Made by a program: the position numbers and the translations under genes
Shown: positions 29,894 through 40,170 of the stretch, one piece after another
Position numbering within the stretch: the first letter of the stretch is position 1
Layout: every line of letters starts with the position of its first letter
Notes under the pieces: model-generated
What the model saw: the letters and a program-made list of their open reading frames with translations, nothing else
What the model was told of the DNA's origin: nothing
Databases searched by the model: none
DNA from: Nematopogon swammerdamellus
Lineage: Eukaryota > Arthropoda > Insecta > Lepidoptera > Adelidae
Direction: 5' to 3'
DNA: 64,000 nt
Assembly (NCBI GenBank): GCA_946902875.1
Contig: OX336350.1
Location: forward strand, 17,970,048-18,034,047

Positions 29894-31035
29894 CATACAT
29901 CGGAATCCGCGGGGCACGAATGATTCAAGGTTGTTTAGTGATGGGACAATGTATCCACAAATATCGAAAATCGATCGTTATTTTAGAATAATATGAAATA
30001 ATGTCGATTATTAAAACTAAGAGTATTTCTATAGAAAATAAGATATAATAAACAAATGTTGTATTTACTTTGTAGGTACAAGACAAATCTGTTCAAACCA
30101 CAATATTAGTTTTATTAGTATGGTATAGAAAGAATTTGATTTTTTTTACCAACTTACACGTGTTACATCATAATGATATTGAAGACTTTTTTGTTACTGT
30201 TATGAAACTGAATCGATTAGGCTATAAAAATCAACCACCTATTTTTTTATTTAAACACATAAAAAAATATTTTACATAAAAAAAAGGCCAAGGTCCAAAA
30301 AAATAGGTCTTACAAAATTAGTTCATAGTAAGCTAAGGGGGGGTTCTGTATCGGAAATAGATCACTTTTGAAGAACAAAGAATTTTTTTTTTCACAAAAA
30401 AATTTTTTTTTAATGTTAAATGTAAAAAAAATTTTTTCTTAATCGTTTCGGTTTCGTGCTAGGAACAAAAAAGTCTTCCAACACGTATATCTCTTTCTTT
30501 CAGAAATTGTGAAAAACCACAATTTTAGTTTTATTAGTATGGAATAGAAAGAATTTAATTTTGTTTACCAACTTACACGTGTTACATCATAATGGTCATG
30601 AAGACTTTTTTGTTACTGTTATGAAACTGAATCGATTAGGTTATAAAAATCAACCACCTATTTCTTTACTTAAATACATACATAAAAAATTTTTTTACTT
30701 AAAAAAAGCCCAAGGTCCAAAAATTTTTATATAGGTTTTACTCCCTATATGATACAGAACCCCCCCCCCCCCCCCCCCCCCCCCCCTTAGCGCACTATGA
30801 ACTAATTTTGAAAGACCTTATATAAATATGTATTATATTTACTTAATCGTTAACATAAAGTATACATGTTTATATAAGTACTGTAGGTATATAAGTATTC
30901 AGGTCTGAAATATGACATGAATAAAATACAATAAACAAATAAATATGAGTATCGATAACAGTGTCGATTGTTTATTGATTGCCGTAGTCAATCCCTAACA
31001 AGGTCGTATTCGTGCCCCGCGGATTCCGATGTCTG
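29894..31035 (+). mobile_element. hAT-like non-autonomous element, left copy of inverted pair
   Basis: 1142 bp with inverted termini CATACATCGGAATCCGCG and CGCGGATTCCGATGTCTG. Flanked by the 8-mer GTAATAAA at 29886-29893 and 31036-31043, which fits the hAT target pattern nTnnnnAn. Inside are two direct repeats about 415 bp apart (near 30119 and 30537, with ACCAACTTACACGTGTTACA) and an inverted pair of AGGGGGGTTCTGTA/AGAACCCCCC blocks. The second block is expanded to 27 Cs (30760-30786). No transposase. Confidence 0.75.
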
Positions 31036-31043
31036 GTAATAAA

Positions 31044-32163
31044 CAGACATCGGAATCCGCGGGGCACGAATACGACCTTGTTAGGGATTGACTACAGCGA
31101 TCAATAAACAATCGACACTGTTATCGATACTCATATTTATTTGTTTATTGTATTTTATTCATGTCATATTTCAGACCTGAATACTTATATACCTACAGTA
31201 CTTATATAAACATGTATACTTTATGTTAACGATTAAGGAAATATAATACATATTTATATAAGGTCTTTCAAAATTAGTTCATAGTACGCTAAGGGGGGTT
31301 CTGTACCATATAGAGAGTAAAACCTATATAAAAATTTTTGGACCTTGGGCTTTTTTTAAGTAAAAATTTTTTTTATGTAGGTATTTAAATAAAAAAATAG
31401 GTGGTTGATTTTTATAACCTAATCGATTCAGTTTCATAACAGTAACAAAAATGTCTTCATGACCATTATGATGTAACACGTGTAAGTTGGTAAAAAAAAT
31501 TAAATTCTTTCTATTCCATACTAATAAAACTAAAATTGTGGTTTTTCACAATTTCTGAAAGAAAGAGATATACGTGTTGGAAGACTTTTTTGTTCCTAGC
31601 ACGAAACCGAAACAATTAAGAAAAAATTTTTTTTACATTTAACATTAAAAAAAAAATTTTTTGTGAAAAAAAAAATTCTTTGTTCTTCAAAAGTGATCTA
31701 TTTCCGATACAGAACCCCCCCTTAGCTTACTATGAACTAATTTTGTAAGACCAATTTTTTTGGACCTTGGCCTTTTGTTTATGTAAAATATTTTTTTTTG
31801 TGTTTAAATAAAAAAATAGGTGGTTGATTTTTATAGCCTAATCGATTCAGTTTCATAACAGTAACAAAAAAGTCTTCAATATCATTATGATGTAACACGT
31901 GTAAGTTGGTAAAAAAAATCAAATTCTTTCTATTCCATACTAATAAAACTAATATTGTGGTTTGAACAGATTTGTATTGTACCTACAAAGTAAATACAAC
32001 ATTTGTTTATTACATCTTATTTTCTATAGAAATACTCTTAGTTTTAATAATCGACATTATTTCTATTATTCTAAAATAACGATCGATTTTCGATATTTGT
32101 GGATACATTGTCCCATCACTAAACAACCTTGAATCATTCGTGCCCCGCGGATTCCGATGTATG
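31044..32163 (-). mobile_element. hAT-like non-autonomous element, right copy of inverted pair
   Basis: 1120 bp, reverse complement of the left copy along its whole length with few differences, mainly homopolymer lengths (6 Gs at 31293 against 27 Cs in the left copy). Followed by GTAATAAA at 32164-32171. The third terminal base differs between inner (CAGACATC) and outer (CATACATC) ends, symmetrically in both copies. Confidence 0.75.
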
Positions 32164-32208
32164 GTAATAAATAACAACCATAGAGTGTAGGATTCCAACA
32201 TGTTCTTA

Positions 32209-32458
32209 AGCCGCGTACAGACCTAGCGAGCGAGAGCCAGCGAGGCCCAGCGAATGCCCATCGCCGATGGCAAGCGAACCCTCGCTCGCCATCGTTTGCT
32301 ATCGCTGTTACGGCCACACTGACTGCGCACGGCCGAACGGCTGTATCCGGAGCACGACCGAACGCCACCGAACGCAATCGATGTACCGTCCAGACCTGTT
32401 CGCGCGGTCTCGCTTGTTGGCCTTCGCGCGCTCTCGCTCGCTAGGTCTGTACGCGGCT
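32209..32458. mobile_element. 250-bp Harbinger-like MITE
   Basis: Inverted ends AGCCGCGTACAGACCTAGCG at 32209 and its complement ending at 32458, perfect for about 29 bp. Flanked by TTA on both sides (32206-32208, 32459-32461), fitting the TWA target of PIF/Harbinger elements. The GC-rich interior has many CGAACG/CTCGCT words. The apparent frame on the plus strand is chance. Confidence 0.7.
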
Positions 32459-32699
32459 TTAGAAGTTGCCACCGCGATCACAAAAGAAACTGAAACTTGG
32501 AATGAAACTGCAGCTGATCCCCTCTCCCGGCCCCGCGCGAGCGTCAGACGGTCGGTGCAGACATCCCATTAACCCGACAAAGGCGACGAGGATCCTGGCA
32601 TAGTATCCTGGCGAGCGGAGATTCACAGAGGAGTGTTAAGGCGATAGGGAGAGATACAGATGATTGGCGCAAATTTCTGCTGCGTTCTGGCGACTAACG

Positions 32700-33015
32700 T
32701 AACGCAGTCGCAACGCGAGTTGCCACATCAGTGCTTCCCTTTCGGTCGTGCCGGCTACACTGCTGGACCGTGTGGTAGCAATCCGGATGGCTTGAACCCT
32801 ATCACGTAGTAAGGTCAGTTATTTCAGCCTCGGTAACTCAGTGGTGCGGTCGGGAAAGGGACAAACAATTTTACGTGAAATCCGAACCTCAGTTCGCCTC
32901 AACGGTCGAACGGTCACCCATCCAAATTCTGATGCCGACGTGACAGGTGCCTATTCACGTCACCGAAGACCCCGAGACTGTACTTGGTTGAAGGACCCGA
33001 GACTGTACTTGGGGG
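32700..33015. repeat. Jumbled SINE and family H fragments
   Basis: Pieces of the SINE D body (GCTTCCCTTTCGGTCGTGCC at 32730, AGCCTCGGTAACTCAGTGGT at 32826, ACGGTCGAACGGTCACCCAT at 32904), then two short GACCCGAGACTGTACTTGG segments of family H (32970-33015). Rearranged, non-coding. Confidence 0.55.
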
Positions 33016-33223
33016 AAATATATTGGCAGCGAGATTATGTTATAATTTATAATAGCCCAGCAAAATATCTTGCAAGAGCTAGTAAATCAAACATTTCGCC
33101 CACAATTATCCAACTTTATGGTTTGCCCTTAAAGTGAGTATAAAGGCGCATATTTAGTTGTATGTAAGGCGACGCTGTGTTCCGGAAGTTTTCTCTATTG
33201 AGAGAGAGAGAGAGAGAGAGAGA

Positions 33224-33610
33224 GATCTGGAAGCATATTTCCAAAGTCTAATATTCGAGTTGCTCTGATTGGTGGAGAGACGAGTCCGCCTCCGCCTCCG
33301 GAACCCGCAGCGAACCTACTGAATCCGATATTCGTTTGGTCGCATATGTACTTTAGTGGCTCAGTGGTAGAGTGGAGGGTTTTTATTTTGATCACGGCCA
33401 TGGGTTCGTGTCCCTTTTGTCAAAATGTGTTTTGTTTTTTTTAAGCAATTGTAGGGTGTTAAAATTAGGTTATGGTTATTTTTTTTTATAACCACCTAAG
33501 AAAACTTTATTTTGGAAATACTTTAGAAATTTATATTTCCCGCCAAAGTTGAGAACGACCAATCAGAGCAACTCGCATACTAGACTTTGGAAATATTGCG
33601 ATCTGGAACG
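33224..33610. mobile_element. Inverted-repeat element with SINE J inside
   Basis: Left end (33224-33275, AGATCTGGAAGCATATTTCC ... GAGTTGCTCTGATTGG) is inverted at 33550-33610. Between them, 33319-33515, is SINE J: GAATCCGATATTCGTTTGGT, A box TAGTGGCTCAGTGG, B box GGGTTCGTGTCCC (one mutation), T-rich body. A (GA)n microsatellite precedes at 33199-33224. Confidence 0.6.
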
Positions 33611-34092
33611 AGAAGAAATCGAGAATACATTCTTTTGAATGCGGAATTATTGACCTCGTGTGCTGTTGTGTCTTGACGGCGGCGTTCAATATCACGTATG
33701 TGTGTATTTGCATCTGGCTGGCGTGAGCTGCATACATAATGTAGACAACGCTGGACATAACCTAATATGTATTTATGGCGTTATACATAGATATATATTT
33801 ACATAATCTGTATACAGAGTGACTGGAAATTCGATCTATTCTTTGAAAGGGGTCATACTAGAGGTTATTTGGAACAATTTAACCCCCATCAGCTGGTTTT
33901 TTTTTATGAAAAAAAATGAAATAAATATTTACATATCAACTTATAATAGTCCGCAAATATAGGATATGTAGGCATGGCACTTCGATGAGTAACGTGAAGT
34001 TAATTGAGAATGAACGATAATGAATTGACTGTGCCAACTGCAACGTTCGGTCTGGCATCTGGTAGCTGCGATGGAAAAAGGGTATTAGTCTT

Positions 34093-34393
34093 GTACCGTG
34101 TGGGGCCGGTACTTTAAAAGAATAGCCCCACTGCATCTCTCCCCGTGTATGTCGTAAAAGGCGACTAAGGGATATGACTCCCTTCTTATATCACTAGGTG
34201 GTAGGGTTTAACCCGCCCGGGTTGGTACCACCGCACTGAATGAAAGGTCGGTCGAAACGGCTATGCAAATAGTTTGTGTTTTCCGTCCAGTTCAGTGTAG
34301 CCGGCACGACCGAAGGGAAGCTGTGTTATGGGCTGACATCACGGATGTTGTAGGTGATGTAGCCAACCGTGTCAGTTTCCAGAAAAAAAAAAA
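34093..34393 (+). repeat. SINE E, near-complete with internal deletion
   Basis: Head TACCGTGTGGGGCCGGTACT, GTCGTAAAAGGCGACTAAGG block, body and A tail (34382-34395). A deletion near 34320 removes the GCACTGACATGGCACC part. Confidence 0.75.
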
Positions 34394-34414
34394 AAATAGT
34401 CGTAACCGGGCTTT

Positions 34415-34555
34415 TTTGCGCGGTAAACCGCGCGAGGCCTGCCGTCACTTTGTCCGCCCTACATAAAATCGGGCAGTCGCCGTGGCCGGCGGGCTGACGA
34501 CTAGAAGCGGTCACTTTACTTTGTCCGCCCTAAGTTAGGGCGGTCGCAGTGACCG
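34415..34555. repeat. Cluster of short GC-rich palindromes
   Basis: GCGCGGTAAACCGCGC (34419-34434) and CCGCCCTAAGTTAGGGCGG (34526-34544) with flanking CGGTCACT/AGTGACCG. Probably the end of a repeat; non-coding. Confidence 0.55.
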
Positions 34556-34940
34556 ACTGCTGGCTAAGGGCGAGCGGCATCGAAGCCGCTACTACTGCTG
34601 GCGCGTTCTGCAGTCTCTCGACTGCTGCAGCTGCCTGTGGTGAAGAGAAATGCGAATGAGTCGCGAATGTCAGTCTAACCGGCAACGTTGGGTCCTCAGC
34701 ACAGCAACCTATATTGGTTTTTATAAAAAAGTACACACAGGACAAATACAGGAAGTGTAATTTCCTGTAAACATCCCTACATACTAACACCACACTAACA
34801 CCCTCATGGCATCTTTCCAAAATGCGCCAAAGTAAATGTTAATCTTGATAAGATATAATCTTGAATGAAAGTACTAAAGCGACTCGATGGGTCCTAAACG
34901 ACGGCGAAGATGCGATCAAACGGTACCACGAGCCACTAAG

Positions 34941-35319
34941 AGGCAATATAACTATACAGATCCTTGTTCCTCGTTGCGTGTTAGAGGCAATATAACTACA
35001 GATGCATGTTCCTCGTTGCGTGTTAGAAGCAATATAACTACAGATGCATGTTCCTCGTTGCGTGTTAGAAGCAATATAACTACAGATGCATGTTCCTCGT
35101 TGCGTGTTAGAGGCAATATAACTACAGATGCATGTTCCTCGTTGCGTGTTAGAGGCAATATGACTACAGATGCATGTTCCTCGTTGCGTGTTAGAGGCAA
35201 TATAACTACAGATGCATGTTCCTCGTTGCGTGTTAGAGGCAATATGACTACAGATGCATGTTCCTCGTTGCGTGTTAGAGGCAATATAACTACAGATGCA
35301 TGTTCCTCGTTGCGTTAAA
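34941..35319. repeat. 42-bp minisatellite, about nine units
   Basis: Units of GGCAATATAACTACAGATGC plus ATGTTCCTCGTTGCGTGTTA and two more bases. The 42-bp length is a multiple of three and the frame stays open on both strands. The plus strand has an ATG at 34887 and gives 143 residues with a basic start and repeats of NITTDACSSLRVR. I treat it as a repeat. A repetitive peptide is possible but unsupported. Confidence 0.9.
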
Positions 35320-35344
35320 ATGCTTCACGCTCTATTCGGTAGAT

Positions 35345-35479
35345 GGCGCGCGCGCATGCACTTTTTTGGTTTCTTCTATGGGAACCCCCGTGAATTCTTT
35401 ACTTTTCCTATTTTTCTTAATTGGTTTATATTGGCCATAATAACACATATTGTGTGAAAATTTCAACGGGTTACGAACG

Positions 35480-35521
<42 letters not shown>

Positions 35522-35575
35522 TAGACGGCGTAGGCTTAGTAATAGGGTGCCGTACCAGATACGGAACCCAAAAAA
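35345..35575 (+). repeat. Repeat C copy with (ACAG)n
   Basis: It has GCGCGCGCATGCACTTTTTT, GGGAACCCCCGTGAATTCTT, AAAATTTCAACGGG, a (CAGA)n tract at 35473-35520 and CTTAGTAATAGGGTGCCGTA. Same order as 22715-23005. It follows directly after the 42-bp array. Confidence 0.65.
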
Positions 35576-35650
35576 AACTAATCAGTAATCGGATTTGAGC
35601 TACTATAAAAGTTTCTTATTTCCTTCCTACAAGCCTTTGAGCGGATGCAT

Positions 35651-35773
35651 TTACACATTCGCACGAATGACGCGGCGAATAGCGAACGTTGTAGTACCCC
35701 TATATTATTCTATATAGCATGCAATAGAATATAGGAGCACTACATGCGTAGGTACATTCGTGCGAATGTGTAA
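35651..35773. repeat. 123-bp foldback element
   Basis: Arms: TTACACATTCGCACGAATG at 35651 and its exact complement ending at 35773. An inner pair TATATTATTCTAT/ATAGAATATA forms a second stem. Target duplication not clear. Confidence 0.65.
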
Positions 35774-35963
35774 CAGGGCGATACGGAAACCTCAGTGCGC
35801 GAGTTCGCCTCGCACTTGGCCGGTTTTTGCAATTTTGCGACTGAACCTAAAGGCAATGAGTTGGACCAGAGGGAACAAGGACTTCTTTTCTGCAGCTGAA
35901 CCACCACTATGCTCATACATTCCTATAATAGAAACTCCTCTATACTTGTATTACACCGCTAAC

Positions 35964-36342
35964 TAGAGTTGCCAGATGTCCGGTTTTAGCCCGGACAGTC
36001 CGGTTTTCAAAGCCCCTGCCCGGTAAAAAAATGGAGGTTCCGCCCGGTAATACTGCAATATTTCTATTCCCGCCATACATAAGCTATTGCTAAGCACGCG
36101 AACGCTTTGGGGGAAGGAAGGTGGCGGGGCAGACGGGCGGCGGGCGGCGGTTCCTAAAAGATATTAGGTATATTGATTTGTTTGTACTATGATGACTTGT
36201 TTGTGTTGTGACTTAAGTATGAATAAAACTTTCTTTCTTAACATTTCATGTGTTTTACTTTAAAAATCTAAATAAAATTATCTAATTAATAATTGAGTTT
36301 TTGGTTGTCCGTTTTTTTAATGGCGAACATCTGGCAACCCTA
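35964..36342. mobile_element. 379-bp non-autonomous hAT element
   Basis: Ends TAGAGTTGCCAGATGT at 35964 and ACATCTGGCAACCCTA ending at 36342, the TAGRGTTGCCA type common in hAT transposons. Flanking 8-bp duplication CCGCTAAC at 35956-35963 and 36343-36350, perfect. The interior has CCCGG(T)-rich words near the left end and a poly(A)-like segment; no transposase. Confidence 0.8.
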
Positions 36343-36660
36343 CCGCTAACCCATGAGGGTGCGAACACTCTATAAAGCGAAGTGGCACGGCGCAGTACCG
36401 AACGCTATATTGCGGGTTCATCTCAATACGGTAGCGTCGACGTTCAATATTTCATCGGTCGGAGTTTCTATTGGAATCCGACGCGTCTTTCTACAATATT
36501 GGATCAGATCCGCGCCGCGTCCTCGGTGTTATTAAATTTGTGTTCAGAGGATATGATGGGCGCAGGAGCGGAGGCAAGTTGCGGTGCCTCTTTGGTAAGG
36601 GGCGAATAGTCGGCGATAATCAAATAATGCCGAATGAGTCTATGAGTAACTCTTTATTAT

Positions 36661-37272
36661 CGTTTTTTTTATTGAAAGCGCGACATATGGCGCCCAGCCA
36701 CCCATAAGGTGTCTAACGACGCCCATGGACATTCGGCCGTACGCGGGGGTTGCGAATGCCATGCCGGCCTGACAGGTGCCCATTCCGCCCCTCTTGAAGG
36801 ACCCGAGACTGTACTTGGGGGGAAATATATGAACAGGGAGAGCGTTCCAGAGTTTACCGGTTCTGTAGAGGAAAAATCTGCAGAATCGATTGGTACGCAT
36901 CCGCGGTAAGTCCAGCGTATAGGGATGCAATCCCTGCCCGGTGCGTGCGGTGCGGAGGTGGAATGGGGACGGCGGGATTGCGTTAAGCAGCTCCTCCGAG
37001 TACTCCCCATGGAATAAGCGATAGAACACACTAAGGGAGCCGCCATCCCTACGGTGTTGCAGTGGTTCTAAATCGCAGGACACTTCACCTTCAGGGTCAC
37101 CCACTAGTCGCACGACTCGACGCTGGATCGAGTCCAGAGGCGCAAGCTGGTATTTAGCAGAGCCATAGAGATCCCACAGGTGCGAGCAGTACTCCAAGCA
37201 GGACCTGATCTGCGATTTATACAGAAGCAGCTTTACCGATTGATATCGTACCGGCATCTTGAAACTCATCAT
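36661..37272 (-). pseudogene. 5'-truncated LINE, reverse-transcriptase C-terminus and family H tail
   Basis: A 210-codon minus-strand frame: KSQIRSCLEYCSHLWDLYG, LDSIQRRVVRLVGDPEGE, RTGKLWNALPVHIFPPKYS. It is homologous to the fragment at 12638-13609, from the connection region to the C-terminus. It runs into the family H 3' terminus (36830-36661) ending in TCAATAAAAAA on that strand. The RT catalytic motifs are missing. Confidence 0.75.
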
Positions 37273-37708
37273 TGACGAATTGGCGGGAAAACCGGATAGT
37301 CGACAGCACGTGCGTTTTTAATATTTATTGCAGATTAAAGCGAAACATCTAATATCAAGAAACGTCAGCCTTTTTTCATACCATCAGCTCTCTTCAAACA
37401 TGTTTACATTCCGTCGAAAACGGGACACGGAGAGAATTGTAAACAGTGCGGGTAAGTACGAAATGTTATTATGTCTTTCATTTTTTACCGGCTGTAAGCC
37501 TCATCGGACGGGCATAAAACGGGACGAGATATCTCGTAAAACAAATTCGGCCCGTTCCCGCAGGGTTCCGTTGCAATTCCGGCGGCGGCGACGGCCGATG
37601 GGGGCCATCTATCTGCCGGTAATCATTGCGGGCCGGCCGCTTATTGGCGGACGGTTACGATCGCTCGTAAACAATCTCCTACCGATTGATGAGCCGCGTG
37701 ACCGGCGC
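37273..37708. other. Unassigned, CpG-rich in its second half
   Basis: A 143-codon frame (37328-37759) has no recognisable domain. 37540-37680 is CpG-rich (GGCGGCGGCGACGGCCGATG) and contains the palindrome GACGAGATATCTCGT at 37524. It could be a promoter fragment. Confidence 0.3.
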
Positions 37709-38010
37709 AACCGCGAACTCTATGTTCGATGCAACTCTTCGACAGCAAATGCTATGTGAGCTAGTGTGATTGCAAAGCCTATGCGAGCTGAGCATTATCG
37801 CAAACGCTATACAAGCTTGTGTGCGATCGAAAACTGTATGGTAGATACAAAGGTGAATGTAAACGCTGTGTGAGTTTGACGAAAAAGCAAACTCTATACG
37901 ATTTTGGCATGAGCACAAACGTGGTGCGACTTTAGTGTGAGCGCAAACCCAATCTGAGCTTGGCGTGATCGCAAACCCTACATCACACATGTTTGTCAAT
38001 GTGATCTCAA
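37709..38010. repeat. Degenerate ~30-bp tandem repeat
   Basis: About ten diverged units beginning GCAAAC-like and continuing CTATGTGAGCTTGGTGTGAT-like (starts near 37709, 37744, 37771, 37798, 37830, 37859, 37887, 37916, 37942, 37972). Spacing varies from 26 to 35. Much more diverged than the other arrays here, so older. Confidence 0.65.
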
Positions 38011-38399
38011 ACTTACAATGTTAATTAATGTTAATTAAAGCCCGTAGTAACGCCAACGGCGGCGTAGCGTATCGATCGTATGCACATATCGCATCATCTT
38101 TTTCATAACGGGTTTTTTCATAAATTGTGATCCTTCGTATTAGAACTTTGAAAAGCGTGTTATCGATAGTATAAACATATGCCGTCATTTTGCTATAAAA
38201 ATCCGACCGTTCCCGCGCCAGCACCAGCCCCACGCGCGCGTCAAATTACACTTGAAAAAAACATAAATTTCAAAAATGTATATCTCTATTAAACTTTATT
38301 GACTTTTTTGTCTCGCAAAAACATGAGGATTGCGCTGCTGGCGAAATTAATGTACTGACCATTATAACACCCTGGTGACCGACCATCTATCTTCTTTCA

Positions 38400-38531
38400 G
38401 CGAATAGGGCTAGCCATTCAAAGGGGCAACGCAGCCAGCGTATTGGGTACTGTGGCGGAGTCGGCTGAGTTGGACGAAATTTTTTACTTACAGTATGAGT
38501 GTAATTATTTAGTTTTATTATTTATTACGTT
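38400..38531 (+). pseudogene. LINE polyprotein C-terminal fragment
   Basis: The plus strand encodes RIGLAIQRGNAASVLGT, then ELDEIFYL and a stop about 16 codons later, the same C-terminus as at 10839 (RISLAIQRGNAAGILGT). About 44 codons, 5'-truncated, followed by an AT-rich 3' UTR with AATAAA at 38588. Confidence 0.55.
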
Positions 38532-38619
38532 AATTTTATTTAATTAGTTTTACTGACTGTGTCACGTTGTATTTTATTTTACTGTTTTAATAAAATTTCA
38601 CTTTACACACCTTGTATAG

Positions 38620-39340
38620 CTATGCTGTTCTCATTCAATATTATAATGCTGGCTTAGACTAGGCAGTTGGACCATACATAGGCTTTCTAAATTCGCACCA
38701 GACAACCCCGCCCGTCCGTCGCGTCGTCGACAAGCCGAGCCCAACTATCGGCGCGCGTTTGACAATTTATTATTTACGCGGGTTGAACCCGTCTGGGTTT
38801 TGCAATCGGGGGAAAGAGGGGGAGCCATTCAGGGGGAGGGGTGAACGATTCGGAAGCCGTCACGTGACGCGATAACGCCCGGGAAAAAAAAGTGAGCAAT
38901 AAAACTGTTTCGTGTGTTATCAAATAATAATAAAACTATAAATCTATTTATTGGGGGCGTATTTTTTTACGCCGAAGTTTGATATTAGGACTCGCTCATT
39001 CGCGACAAAGCTATGACACGTTATTTTTATTAGTCCACCGATACGTAAGGACAAATTGTGTCAATATATCAGCTCAGCTCTGAGACGATACTAAATAGTA
39101 CGTATTATGTAGGTACCTACAAGTTTCAGTTGATGTATTTATCAATAAATATATTTTTAGACGACCTATGCGTGCGCCGTCTTCCATTCTATGTTCGCGC
39201 GAGTCACAGACGATTTAGATAACATAAACTTAAATGAGTCGCAGGACCCCTAAGTAAATACCCGCGCAGCTCTGAGTTATTATATTTTATTTACTTAGCG
39301 GTCCCCCGACTCCTTTAAATAAGTAAACGGAAATTACTTT
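38620..39340. other. Non-coding stretch, no recognised gene
   Basis: GC-rich around 38700-38890, otherwise AT-rich. A CACGTGACG site at 38861. No frames with known motifs. Confidence 0.3.
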
Positions 39341-39744
39341 CTTTTTTTTATGTAATCCGGTATGGGTGGCTGAGTCGGATGGGCCAAAGCGCATTCTCCG
39401 ACCAGCCAATATCACCTCCGAGAAGGTAGGTGCCAAACCGGAGACTTCCCTGGATTGCTGGCCATACTGGACTAGAGGAGAACACAACCGAGGCTGCTAT
39501 GCGGCCATCTTACATCCAGTACGGTGGTACCAGCCCAGTCGGCTACAATTTGAGCCTAGTACCTAGTAAGGGGCAAGGGAAGGGACCTACAGTTTTACAC
39601 CGGTTCCGAACGGTGAAGCAGCAGGTATAGGTATGCACGTAAATTTTTTCGTCAGAAAAAACTCATTGGTACACGCCGACCGGATTCGAACCTCGGACCT
39701 CTCGCACGAGAAGCCGATGCCCAAACCACTCGGCCACCCGCCGC
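39341..39744 (-). repeat. SINE G, complete, minus strand
   Basis: On the minus strand the head reads GCGGGTGGCCGAGTGGTTTG (A box) and GAGGTTCGAATCCGG (B box) with an intact class II tRNA-like layout (39744-39650). The body and TAATCCGG-containing tail follow. The best-preserved tRNA-like head of the family in this window. Confidence 0.85.
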
Positions 39745-39945
39745 TTTTTAAGGTTCTGGGGTTGTAATTTAACTTTTATTTCAAGTTTTTAAAGAAAACG
39801 CTTGCAAATCTTTCCATCCGTTTGGGAGCTACGATGCCATAGATAGACAGACACACCCTTACACACATACACATAGGTATATACACACACTTTAACTTAT
39901 AATATAACACCCCTCTTTTCGCGTCGGGGGTTAAAAATGTTGTCA

Positions 39946-40170
39946 GCCTCGGTGGCTCAGTGGTGTGTTCGGTCGACTGTCGGTCGTGATCATAAGCAAG
40001 CACACCTAGGCGCGGTCAGTACTTGGATGGGTGACTGCTCGACCGTTGGAGGCTGACGGTGGTTCGGATTCCACGTAAAACTGTAGGTCCTTTCCCTTCT
40101 CACCTTACTAGGTGGTAGGGTTTAACGCGCCTATCTGAAAGTTGTTACCACAGCACTGAATGAAAGGTCG
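39946..40170 (+). repeat. SINE D, head and partial body
   Basis: GCCTCGGTGGCTCAGTGGTG, 5S-like GGTCAGTACTTGGATGGGTG, B-box-like GGTTCGGATTCC, and body to GCACTGAATGAAAGGTCG. The 3' part is missing where a second SINE D begins in opposite orientation. Confidence 0.75.

Noticed and set aside
34941..35319. CRISPR-like array
   Set aside because: Units are contiguous 42-bp tandem repeats without unique spacers, in a eukaryotic repeat context.
37328..37759. 143-codon plus-strand frame as a gene
   Set aside because: No motif, a basic low-information sequence in CpG-rich DNA, and it runs into the degenerate tandem repeat.
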